Shown: positions 36,321 through 44,346 of the stretch, one piece after another
Layout: each line of letters starts with the position of its first letter
How positions within the stretch are numbered: position 1 is the stretch's first letter
NCBI RefSeq assembly: GCF_014171575.1
Contig: NZ_CP050453.1
Location: 3,286,001-3,350,000, forward strand
Source of the DNA: Microbacterium sp. Se63.02b
GTDB lineage: Bacteria; Actinomycetota; Actinomycetes; Actinomycetales; Microbacteriaceae
Reading direction: 5' to 3'
Length of the DNA: 64,000 bases
Notes under the pieces: model-generated
The model's database searches: none
What the model was told of the DNA's origin: nothing
What the model saw: the letters and a program-made list of their open reading frames with translations, nothing else
Position numbers and translations under genes: made by a program

Positions 36321-37106
36321 ATGACCGACGGCTACGACCCGGACTTCCTCGAGACGACACTGCCGCTCCCCCAGCCCTCGCAGCCGGTACGGGCGCTCCC
36401 CTACCCTCGGTTCAGCGTGCTGTTGGATCCGGTGCGCCGGCTCGCGGCCGTGACCGCGGTCAACATCGACGGCGCCCTTCTTCGCGACCTGCCGCGCACC
36501 GGCGAGTGGCGCCTCGACGAGCGCGCTCCGGCCGAGGAGCAGACCGGGCCGGCGGTGTATGCCGGGAACGACCTCGACCGCGGTCACCTCGTGCGCCGGC
36601 GCGACCCGGGGTGGGGCGAGGTCGCCGAAGCCGGGGCTGCGAGCCGGGCGACTTTCTTCTACCCCAACGCCGCACCGCAGGCGGCCGACTTTAACCAGTC
36701 GAAGGAGCTCTGGCTCGGCCTCGAAGACCACGTGCTCGCCTACGCCGAGGCGACGGATCAGCGCCTGTCGGTGTTCACGGCTCCGGTGCTCGCCGATGCC
36801 GACCCGCCCTATCGGGGCATCCGCATCCCGCTCCGGTTCTGGAAGATCGCCGCCTGGCACGCAGCCGACGGCCTCGCCGCTGCGGGCTTCGTGCTCGATC
36901 AGTCCGACCTGGTCGACGTGCGCGAGACGACTCTCGCGATCCCTCCCCTCGGGTCGTTCCGCACGTTCCAGGTGCCGATCGCCGACGTCGCCGCCCTGAC
37001 CGGCATCGACCTGGGGCCGCTGGTCGACGCGGATGCCCTCGGCGCCCGTGGCGCACGTGACTCCGGATGGCGGGCGCTCGAGTCCTCGGGCGACATCGTG
37101 CTGTGA
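36321..37106 (+). CDS. DNA/RNA non-specific endonuclease (NUC1 family)
   Basis: Nuclease of 261 residues of the beta-beta-alpha-metal type. The catalytic motif is AGNDLDRGHLVRR (DRGH with the general-base His), followed by the metal Asn in FFYPNAAPQAADFNQ. No signal peptide is seen, which is unusual since most family members are secreted or mitochondrial. A cytosolic role, or secretion by a route not visible, is possible. Stands alone. Confidence 0.88.
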   Translation: MTDGYDPDFLETTLPLPQPSQPVRALPYPRFSVLLDPVRRLAAVTAVNIDGALLRDLPRTGEWRLDERAPAEEQTGPAVYAGNDLDRGHLVRRRDPGWGEVAEAGAASRATFFYPNAAPQAADFNQSKELWLGLEDHVLAYAEATDQRLSVFTAPVLADADPPYRGIRIPLRFWKIAAWHAADGLAAAGFVLDQSDLVDVRETTLAIPPLGSFRTFQVPIADVAALTGIDLGPLVDADALGARGARDSGWRALESSGDIVL

Positions 37107-37175
37107 CGCAGGTGCGGGCGTGACTCATCGAATCCGCGCGCGAAGAGACAGATCGCGAGTTCGCGCTGTAGATTT

Positions 37176-37187
37176 AATATAACTATT
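37176..37187 (+). promoter_or_regulatory. Candidate operator AATA-N4-TATT upstream of the mannan-locus regulator
   Basis: AATA TAAC TATT lies 22 bases before the GTG of the GntR-LacI gene in an A/T-rich patch. The same pattern recurs at 44319-44330 before the secreted GH76. Proposed as a site of autoregulation. Confidence 0.4.
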
Positions 37188-37209
37188 CGGCGCAGGGGGA
37201 CGGTCCACA

Positions 37210-38313
37210 GTGCTCTACAAACAGGTCTACGAGTCGTTGCGAGAAGCGATCACTCAGGGAACCTACCCGGTCGGCGACAAACTGCCTTCCGAGGCCGAGC
37301 TCTCGAAGCAGTTCGATGTGAGCCCGATCACCATCAAGCGCGCGCTCGAGCTGCTCCGCACCGACGGCATGATCATGCGCCGCCCCCGCATCGGCACCGT
37401 GGTGACGAGTTCGGCCCCCACGATCGCTCGCGCCGGGGCGAATCCGGAGAGCTCGGCGCGTCTGATCGGCTGCGTCCTGACGAGCTTCGACGACACCTTC
37501 GGCAACAAGATCATCGAGGGCATCCTCGCGGCTGCCGGCGCCGACACGCACGTCATCATCAAGCGCTCCGGCGGCGATCTGTCCGAGGAGGACGCCTGCA
37601 TCCGGGCCCTCGTCGACGCGGGCGTCGAGGGGATCATCCTCCTGCCCAGCTCATCGGAGTACATCCCGCCGGCCGCGCTCGAGCTCGTCACGCGACGGTT
37701 CCCCGTGGTGATCCTCGACCGCCTCTTCGACGGCATCCCCGTCTCCGCCGTGTGTTCGGACAACCTGGGCGGCGGACGCACGGCGACCGAGCACCTGCTC
37801 GGGCTCGGGCACCAGACCGTCGGCTTCGTGAGCTCGGCGAGCCACGTCTCCTCGAGCGACGATCGACGCAACGGGTACATCCACGCGCACGCGACGAATC
37901 ACCTCCCGCTCGAGAACCGTGCAGAGCTGCACACCATCGGCTCCACCGTCCCCGGGAGCACCGACACCGTCGAAGACGACATCGAGCGTCTGGTCGAATT
38001 CGTGCGAGAGCATCCGGACATCACCGGATACGTGGCGGCGGAGTACAACATCGCCCTGATGATGCGCGAGGCCTGCGACCGCATCGGACTGCGCATCCCC
38101 GAGGACATCTCCGTGGTCTGCTTCGACCACCCCGACGCCTTCTTCGACACCGGGATCTTCCGCTTCACGCACATCCGTCAGGCGCAGCGCGACCTGGGGA
38201 TCAAGGGCGTGGAGTCCGTGCAGCGCCAGCTCTCCACACCGCACGCGATCGAGAAGGTCGTCCTGCCGACCGAGCTCGTGCTCGGCGCCTCGACCGCCGC
38301 CCCTCGCCCCTGA
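37210..38313 (+). CDS. GntR-LacI hybrid (AraR-like) regulator of the mannan locus
   Basis: Regulator of 367 residues. The N-terminal GntR winged helix (about 1-68: QVYESLREAITQGTYPVGDKLP, seen as GTYPVGDKLPSEAELSKQF, and SPITIKRALELLRTDGM) is fused to a periplasmic-binding-type sugar domain (about 85-360: AGVEGIILLPSSSEY, FPVVILDRLFDGIPV, GHQTVGFVSSASHVSS, DISVVCFDHPDAF). This AraR-like architecture binds sugars. It lies next to the mannan operon, and is therefore its likely repressor with a manno-oligosaccharide or mannose as inducer. Confidence 0.9.
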   Translation: MLYKQVYESLREAITQGTYPVGDKLPSEAELSKQFDVSPITIKRALELLRTDGMIMRRPRIGTVVTSSAPTIARAGANPESSARLIGCVLTSFDDTFGNKIIEGILAAAGADTHVIIKRSGGDLSEEDACIRALVDAGVEGIILLPSSSEYIPPAALELVTRRFPVVILDRLFDGIPVSAVCSDNLGGGRTATEHLLGLGHQTVGFVSSASHVSSSDDRRNGYIHAHATNHLPLENRAELHTIGSTVPGSTDTVEDDIERLVEFVREHPDITGYVAAEYNIALMMREACDRIGLRIPEDISVVCFDHPDAFFDTGIFRFTHIRQAQRDLGIKGVESVQRQLSTPHAIEKVVLPTELVLGASTAAPRP

Positions 38314-38317
38314 CGCA

Positions 38318-38357
38318 CGATGCCCATCGTGCTGCGAGTGCAGCGCGACGGGCATCG
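38318..38357 (+). terminator. Terminator of the GntR-LacI gene
   Basis: Long imperfect hairpin: outer arms CGATGCCC/GGGCATCG (38318-38325 and 38350-38357) with inner TCG/CGA and GCTGC/GCAGC pairs and a GAGT loop. It lies four bases beyond the stop and before the convergent GH76 gene. Confidence 0.75.
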
Positions 38358-38373
38358 ACGAGACGACAGGGGA

Positions 38374-39485
38374 CTATTCGGCGGTGCGAGCCGCCCCGAC
38401 CGTCACCGCATCGGCTCCCTCGGCACGAGCTTCGAGCCGGGCACGTTGCTCGACGGCGAAGATCGCGCTGAGCGCCGTGGAGTACGGGATCCACTCCGCC
38501 GGCGCCTCCGACCAGTCATTGCCCGGACGCAGCAGGCCGTCGACCTGCCCGTTCGCCCACAGGACGTCGGTGCTCGCCCGCAAGAAGCTCTCCAGCAGCA
38601 CGCGCTCGTCCTCGAAGCCGTCCTCACCCGCCAGCACGGCGAGGAGCTCACCGAGGTAGCGGTAGTAGACGCCCTTGAACAGCCCTTCGTCGCCACCGTC
38701 GCCCTCGTCGCGGAACACCGTACCGTCGCTGAGCTCCCGCACGGCGGTGACCGCGGTCTGCACCGCCCGTTCGAGGTAGCGGCGCTCCCCGTCGCGGCAT
38801 ACAGTTCGACGGCGGCGCCGACGTAGAGCCCCTGGTTGTACGTGAACCGCCACTGCGCGTCGACGGCTCCGTCGTCGTTCCGGTTGATCCCGTCCTCGAC
38901 GAATCCGTCGTCGCCGACGAGGTTCGTCGTCAGCCAGTCGAACGCGGTCCGCGCATACGTCAGGGAATCGCGAGAAGCATCCACGCGGCTGAGCCGCACT
39001 CCGAGGATGGCCAGCGGCCCGTTCGCGGGGGTGTTCTTGTACGCGAGCTGCTGCTTGCGCCACGCGAGGCTCCAGCCGAGGGTCTCGTTCCATCCCTCGG
39101 CGACGACATGGTCCCAGATCGCGATGGCCTCATCGAGGTACCGCTGCTCCCCTGTCGCCGCATGCATCCGCTCCAGCGCGAGCGCGAACCAGAGCATGTC
39201 GTCGAAGTAGTCGTTGAAGAGCTGGCCGCCGTTGCGTTCGATGATGTTCGCTCTGGCGCGGTCTGCCTCCGCGAGCCAGGCACGGTCGGCGGTGCGCGCC
39301 CACGCATCGACTCGCGCATCGATCACGTGAGCGAGCCACCAGTAGTTGAACACCTCGGTGTTCCCGCGATCGTGCGGGTGGCTGTTGGCGAGGTACTGCG
39401 TGCCCGCCACCCCGAAGAAGTGGTCGAGGCTGCGCTGGGCGACGTCCGCATGTGCGGACCAGGTCTGCGCGGGAGTGCTGGTCAT
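38374..39485 (-). CDS. Cytoplasmic GH76 alpha-1,6-mannanase-like hydrolase (frameshifted)
   Basis: Family GH76 (alpha/alpha)6-barrel enzyme of about 371 residues with no signal peptide. The paired catalytic Asp is in NDYFDDMLWFALALER (Asp95-Asp96), and FNYWWLAHVIDARVDAW, FTYNQGLYVGAAVELY and SLAWRKQQLAYKNTPAN support the family. The frame breaks at a C4 run (38787-38790); one added base gives AATGERRYLERAVQT. Last gene of the operon, downstream of the binding protein. Likely cuts imported alpha-1,6-manno-oligosaccharides. Confidence 0.9.
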
Positions 39486-39580
39486 GATTCCTTTTCCTGT
39501 GTCGCGGAGGCGACGTGCGGGTGGTCGGGCGACGAGCCGCGAGGTCGCCGCCCGACCGGGTGGAGCGGGCGGATGCCGGC

Positions 39581-40828
39581 CTAGCGGTTCTTCGCGAGGA
39601 TCTGATCTCCCTGGGTCTGAGCGTCCGACAGCGCCTGCTTCGCGGAGATCTCACCGGAGAGGAAGCGCTCGAGCGCCGGCACGAGGGCCTTGCCCTCGAC
39701 ATCCGAGAAGCCCTGGACGTTCGGGCGGGCCTGGGCGTAGTTCATCGTCTCGATGAACGCCGCGTAATGCTCGTCCTCAGTGAAGTACGGGTCGTTCGCG
39801 GCATCGATGTTGGCGGGGATCCAGCCCGAGATCTCACCGAATGCGACGCCGTTCTCGGCCTCGGTCGTCCACCACTTCATGAACTCCCACGCACCTTCGG
39901 CGTTCTTCGCACCCTCGGGGATGACGAGCCCGAAGCCACCCGTGTAGGCACCGGTGTCACCATCCGGGCCCGCGGGAGGCTGGGCGACGCCGTAGGTGAG
40001 TCCGTCCACCTTGTCGAGAGTCGACAGCGCCCACGGCCCGTCGAGCTTCATGGCGGTGCGTCCCTCGGCGAAGGCGTCGCCGGTGTCGCCGAAGCCCTGC
40101 TCGTAGACCCCCGCGTCGAGCAGACTCTGCCAGAAGTCGAGCACCTCGAGCCCCTCGGGGCTGTTGAACGCGGTCTTCGTCTCGTCGTCGTTCAACAGCT
40201 CTCCGCCCGCCTGGGCGAGATACATGCTGAACAGACCGGGATCGCTGAGGTCGAAGCCTGCTTGGGTGAGCTTGCCGCCGTCGCGCACGGTGAGGGCCTC
40301 AGCCGCGGTGCGCAGCTCATCCCAGTTCGTCGGAGCGGTCACCCCTGCGCCATCGAGGAGCGACTGGTTGTAGATCAGAGAACGGTTGTCCACGAGGAGG
40401 GGCAGGCCGTACAGCTTGCCGTCGACCTCCATCTCGCCGAGCGCCGGCTCGTAGAAGACACCGGTGTCGATGTCGTCTTCCTTCACGAACTCGTCGATCG
40501 TCGCGAGTGCGCCCTTCGGCGCATAGAGCGAGGTCTGATAGCGGTCCCAGAGCACCACATCCGGCACCTGCCCGCCGGCCAGCGCGGTGAGCAGCTTCTC
40601 CTCGACCAGCTCCTGCGGTACATAGCTGACCTCGTACTCGTCCTGCGAATCATTGAATCGCGCGGCCTGCTCTTCGAGCTGCTTCACCTGGTCGCCGGAC
40701 CAGGACCCCCACATGACGACGGGTTCGGGGCCGTCGCCCGCGCCGGTGTCGCCGGCCGAGCAGCCGGCCACGGTCACCGCCAGTGTCGCCGCGCCCAGCA
40801 GGGCGAGGGCTCGCAGATGCTTCTTCAT
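39581..40828 (-). CDS. Sugar ABC substrate-binding lipoprotein (manno-oligosaccharide candidate)
   Basis: Binding protein of 415 residues, family SBP_bac_1 (CUT1). Lipobox VAGC at about residue 23. Mature features: VVMWGSWSGDQVKQLEEQA, ALAGGQVPDVVLWDRYQTS, GLPLLVDNRSLIYNQSLL, GPWALSTLDKV and KWWTTEAENGVAFGE. Co-transcribed with two CUT1 permeases, GH125 and GH76, so the ligand is probably an alpha-mannan fragment. As in most CUT1 systems no ATPase gene is present here; a shared MsiK-type ATPase would be encoded elsewhere. Confidence 0.9.
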   Translation of the reverse strand: MKKHLRALALLGAATLAVTVAGCSAGDTGAGDGPEPVVMWGSWSGDQVKQLEEQAARFNDSQDEYEVSYVPQELVEEKLLTALAGGQVPDVVLWDRYQTSLYAPKGALATIDEFVKEDDIDTGVFYEPALGEMEVDGKLYGLPLLVDNRSLIYNQSLLDGAGVTAPTNWDELRTAAEALTVRDGGKLTQAGFDLSDPGLFSMYLAQAGGELLNDDETKTAFNSPEGLEVLDFWQSLLDAGVYEQGFGDTGDAFAEGRTAMKLDGPWALSTLDKVDGLTYGVAQPPAGPDGDTGAYTGGFGLVIPEGAKNAEGAWEFMKWWTTEAENGVAFGEISGWIPANIDAANDPYFTEDEHYAAFIETMNYAQARPNVQGFSDVEGKALVPALERFLSGEISAKQALSDAQTQGDQILAKNR

Positions 40829-40910
40829 CGAAATCTCCTTGGTGGTTCGGATGGTGTTCGGGTGTGCTGAGGGAAAGTGCGGACAGGGATGCGGGTGCGA
40901 CCGACGAGAG

Positions 40911-41864
40911 CTACTTCGTCCCCACGTGCGCGACGCCCTCGATGATGTAGCGCTGGGCGAAGAGGAAGACGAGGAGCACGGGGAGGCTCGCGACGACCGT
41001 GCCGGCCATGAGAGGGCCGAAGGCGGTCTCGTAGTTGTTCACGAACGATGCGAGTCCGACCTGGACGGTCATCATGTCCTGGCTGTTGAGCACGATGAGA
41101 GGCCAGAGGAAGTTGTTCCAACCGGCCTGGAAGCTGATGATGCCGAGCACCGCGAGCCCCGCCTTCGCCAGGGGGAAGTAGATGATCGCGAAGATCCGGA
41201 ACTCGCTCGCGCCGTCGATCCGCGCGGCCTCTCCGAGTTCATCGGGCAGCGTCTCGAAGAACTGCTTCATGAAGAACACGGCGAACGCGCCGGCGGCTCC
41301 GGGGATGATGACGGCCCAGTAGGTGTTGATGAGCCCGAGTCCGCCCTGGCCGAAGACGTCGTTGCCGCCGGCGAACGGGATCGAACGCAGGATCAGGAAC
41401 GACGGGATCATGGTGATGATCCCGGGGATCATGAGCGACGAGAGGAAGACGGCGAACACCGCCGCGCGGCCGCGGAACCGCAGCTTGGCGAGGGCGTATC
41501 CGCCGAGAGCTCCGAAGAAGATGTTCGTCGCCGCTCCGCCGACGCCGAGCACGAGGGAGTTCACGAAATAGCGCCCGAACGGCACCTCCTCGAACACCTG
41601 GAGGTAGTTCTCGATCGTCGGGTTCGCGGGAATGAGGTTCAGAGCGCCGGAGAGGATCTCGGTGGCCGGCTTCAGCGATGTCGAGATGGTCCACACGAGC
41701 GGGGCGACCGTGACGATGCTGATCAGCACCACACCGACGTACCAGCCGATCGTGCCGAGGCGTTGCCGGGGTGTCTTGCGTCGGGTCGTCGGGATCGGAC
41801 GCATGGCGGTGCTCGCCGCGAGCGCCGTCTCCAGTGCCCGACCGCCGTTGAGCGTATTGGTCAT
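40911..41864 (-). CDS. CUT1 sugar ABC permease, MalG-like
   Basis: Permease of 317 residues with six hydrophobic segments from about 40. EAA loop LPDELGEAARIDGASEFRIF; also ARIDGASE and the C-terminal FLFAQRYIIEGVAHVGTK. Start ATG 41864 overlaps the stop of the MalF-like gene (TGATGA). Works with that gene and the SBP to import mannan fragments. Confidence 0.93.
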   Translation of the reverse strand: MTNTLNGGRALETALAASTAMRPIPTTRRKTPRQRLGTIGWYVGVVLISIVTVAPLVWTISTSLKPATEILSGALNLIPANPTIENYLQVFEEVPFGRYFVNSLVLGVGGAATNIFFGALGGYALAKLRFRGRAAVFAVFLSSLMIPGIITMIPSFLILRSIPFAGGNDVFGQGGLGLINTYWAVIIPGAAGAFAVFFMKQFFETLPDELGEAARIDGASEFRIFAIIYFPLAKAGLAVLGIISFQAGWNNFLWPLIVLNSQDMMTVQVGLASFVNNYETAFGPLMAGTVVASLPVLLVFLFAQRYIIEGVAHVGTK

Positions 41865-42829
41865 CAGACGCCCTTCCTGTTCGTGAGCTTCGCGTTGAGC
41901 AGGGAGAACACGAGGATGATGAGGAAGAGCACGAACGAGAGGGCGGATGCGTAGCCCATCTCGAGGGCCCCGAAGCCCTTGTTGTAGATGTAGTAGACCA
42001 TCGTGACGGTCGAGTTCCCCGGGCCGCCCTTCGTCAGGACGTACGCCTGGTCGAACACCTGGAAGGCCCCGATGATGAGCAGCGTCGACACGAGGAACGT
42101 CGTGCGGGTGAGCGATGGCAGCGTCACGTATCGGAACTGCTGCCAGGAGTTCGCGCCGTCGAGCCGCGCCGCCTCGTAGAGCTCGCCGGGTACGCTCTGC
42201 AGTCCCCCGAGGAAGATGATCATGTTCGCGCCGAAACCTGCCCAGACGCTCATCATGACGATCGCGATCATCGCCCACTGCGATTCGTAGAGCCACGCCG
42301 GGCCGTCGATGCCGAACCAGCCGAGGACCACGTTCAGGAGTCCGTTCTGCGGGTTCAGCATCCAGAACCAGATGGTGGCGGTCGCGACGGTCGACGCGAC
42401 CACCGGGATGTAGAAGAGCGTGCGGAAGAGGCGGACCGCGCGGTGCCGTCGGTTGAGGAGCATCGCCGTGCCCAAGGCCACGACGAGCCCTGCCGGCACG
42501 TAGAGGACCGTGTAATAGGCGGTGTTCCGCAGAGCGATCCAGAAGAACGGGTCGACGGCGATCTCGGCGTAGTTCTCCAGGCCGAGCCATTCGAAGTCGC
42601 CGACGATCGCATAGTCGGTGAAGCTCAGCACCAGGGCCATCACGATCGGCAGCGCCATGAACACGAGGAACAGGACGCCGGGCACGAGGAGGAACAGCCA
42701 GGCGTTCCGCGTCATCTGCCTCGCGGACGGGTTGCCTCCTCTGCGGCGGCGAGGCTCTGCCGCCTCGGTCGGCTGCGTCGGGGACGCTCCCGGTGCGGGC
42801 CGCGGCGGTGTCGCGGTCGGCGCGCTCAT
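41864..42829 (-). CDS. CUT1 sugar ABC permease, MalF-like
   Basis: Permease of 321 residues. A Pro/Thr-rich cytoplasmic N-terminus precedes six hydrophobic segments. EAA loop VPGELYEAARLDGANSWQQF and then DQAYVLTKGGPGNSTVTMVYYIY (seen as LTKGGPGNSTVTM), typical of UgpA/MalF-type sugar permeases. Start overlaps the GH125 stop by four bases. Confidence 0.93.
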   Translation of the reverse strand: MSAPTATPPRPAPGASPTQPTEAAEPRRRRGGNPSARQMTRNAWLFLLVPGVLFLVFMALPIVMALVLSFTDYAIVGDFEWLGLENYAEIAVDPFFWIALRNTAYYTVLYVPAGLVVALGTAMLLNRRHRAVRLFRTLFYIPVVASTVATATIWFWMLNPQNGLLNVVLGWFGIDGPAWLYESQWAMIAIVMMSVWAGFGANMIIFLGGLQSVPGELYEAARLDGANSWQQFRYVTLPSLTRTTFLVSTLLIIGAFQVFDQAYVLTKGGPGNSTVTMVYYIYNKGFGALEMGYASALSFVLFLIILVFSLLNAKLTNRKGV

Positions 42830-44151
42830 GCCGGTCGCGCTTCCGTGAGCGGGCGACGCACCACGGTGCGAAGCCCTGCCACATCGAGCACGAGTTCGCA
42901 GAACATCGCGTTTGCCCAGGAGAACCAGGGCCGCGTGTAGACCTCGGGGTCGGTGGCGAGGAACGACTCGTGCATCAGACCGGTGCCGGCATCCGTCTCG
43001 AGCAGCAGACGGATGATGCGCTCCTTCTCGTCACGGTCTCCGGTCGTGAGTCCTTCCACGCACAGCGCGATCGGCCAGATGTGGCCGTCCGGCGTGTGCG
43101 GGCTGCCGATGCCCCGCGCGATGGTGCCCGACGCGAGCGCACCGGAAACGTAGGTGGGATTCGCCGGGCTCAGCAGGAAGCCGCGCGTGGCGAGGTAGAG
43201 CGGGTCGTCTGTCCCGCACCAGCCCAGAAGAGGCAGGGAGAGCAGGCTGGGCACGTTCGCGTCGTCGGTGAGGAGCATCTCGCCGCGGCCGTCGATCTCG
43301 TAGGCGTAGATGTCGCCGTGCCCCGCGACAGCGGTCACCGCGTGCTCCGCGATGCCGCGCTCGATCTCGGCGCGGAGGTCACGTGCGCTCCCTGCGAGGT
43401 CGCCGTCGTCGAGGACCTCCCTCGCGATGACCTCGATGTGGGAGAGCTCGACGACCGCGAACATGTTTCCCGGCACGTTGTACCCGTGCGTGCAGGCGTC
43501 GTCGCTCGGACGGAAGGCCGACCACGTGAGACCCGTCGGTACGGTGGCTGCTCCGAGCCCGTCACGAACGAGGGTGTCACTGGGCGGGCAGTCGAATCGC
43601 TGGAACCGGTAGCGGGAGCGGGCGTCGTGGTCCTGCTCCGTGCGCCAGAGCGCGATGATGCGACGAGCGGCATCCGCGAACGCCGCCCCGAGATGGTCGG
43701 TCCGTCCGGTCGCGCTCCAGAGGTCGTGAGCCAGCTGCACCGGGTAGCAGAGCGAGTCGACCTCATACTTGCGCTCCCATACCCAGGGCGACTGCTCGGT
43801 CAGGTCGGACTGGTGTCCGGCGCCGTTCGGCTCCGCGTTGAAGGCGTTGGCGTACGGGTCGAGACGGATGTACTCGATCTGGCGACGGGACACGGCGGCG
43901 ATCATGTCGGAGATGCCCGAATCCTCGGCCGCGAAGTGCAGATACGGCGCGAGCTGAGCCGTCGAATCCCGCAGCCACATGGCCGGGATGTCACCGGTGA
44001 GCATGAAGAGCGTGCCATCCGGCATCTCCGTCAGTGTCGTCCCCAGAGTGTTCGCGAAGCAGCGAGCGAAGACGTCGGCGATCGCCGGATCCACTCGGTC
44101 CTCGACGCGCTCGACGACGGACTGGACGAAGGCCGAATGGGTGTGAGCCAC
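42826..44151 (-). CDS. GH125 exo-alpha-1,6-mannosidase
   Basis: Family GH125 enzyme of 441 residues, no signal peptide. Seen: TGDIPAMWLRDSTAQLAPYLHFA (as DIPAMWLRDSTAQLAPY; acid/base region), QSPWVWERKYEVDSLCYPVQLAHDLW (as WERKYEVDSLCYPV), TWSAFRPSDDACTHGYNVPGNMFA (as SAFRPSDDACTHGYNVPGN), and MHESFLATDPEVYTRPWFSWANAMF (as HESFLATDPEVYTRPWF). Known members remove terminal alpha-1,6-mannose by inversion. First gene of the operon; it would release mannose from imported oligosaccharides. Confidence 0.95.
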   Translation of the reverse strand: MAHTHSAFVQSVVERVEDRVDPAIADVFARCFANTLGTTLTEMPDGTLFMLTGDIPAMWLRDSTAQLAPYLHFAAEDSGISDMIAAVSRRQIEYIRLDPYANAFNAEPNGAGHQSDLTEQSPWVWERKYEVDSLCYPVQLAHDLWSATGRTDHLGAAFADAARRIIALWRTEQDHDARSRYRFQRFDCPPSDTLVRDGLGAATVPTGLTWSAFRPSDDACTHGYNVPGNMFAVVELSHIEVIAREVLDDGDLAGSARDLRAEIERGIAEHAVTAVAGHGDIYAYEIDGRGEMLLTDDANVPSLLSLPLLGWCGTDDPLYLATRGFLLSPANPTYVSGALASGTIARGIGSPHTPDGHIWPIALCVEGLTTGDRDEKERIIRLLLETDAGTGLMHESFLATDPEVYTRPWFSWANAMFCELVLDVAGLRTVVRRPLTEARPA

Positions 44152-44346
44152 GGTGCTCCTCGGTAGATGTCAGGACTCGCCCAGCACTGGACGACACGGC
44201 CGAGTATAGGACGAAAATCGGAATCCGTCTATTAAAAGCTATAAATATGTAGATTGCGGAGTCGGCAACGCCGGAAGGCTTGCGCACCCGCCAGGACAGG
44301 GATAGCTTGACCGCATTCAATATGTTTATTCCTGGAGGAGATTTCA
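44152..44346. promoter_or_regulatory. Divergent promoter region of the mannan locus
   Basis: A/T-rich 195 bases between GH125 and the secreted GH76. It holds AATATGTTTATT (44319-44330), matching the AATA-N4-TATT site before the regulator gene, a weaker copy at 44244-44255 (last arm GATT), and TATACT on the minus strand (44203-44208) as a -10 for the GH125 operon. CTGGAGGAG before the ATG at 44347 is the ribosome site of the secreted GH76. Confidence 0.5.
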
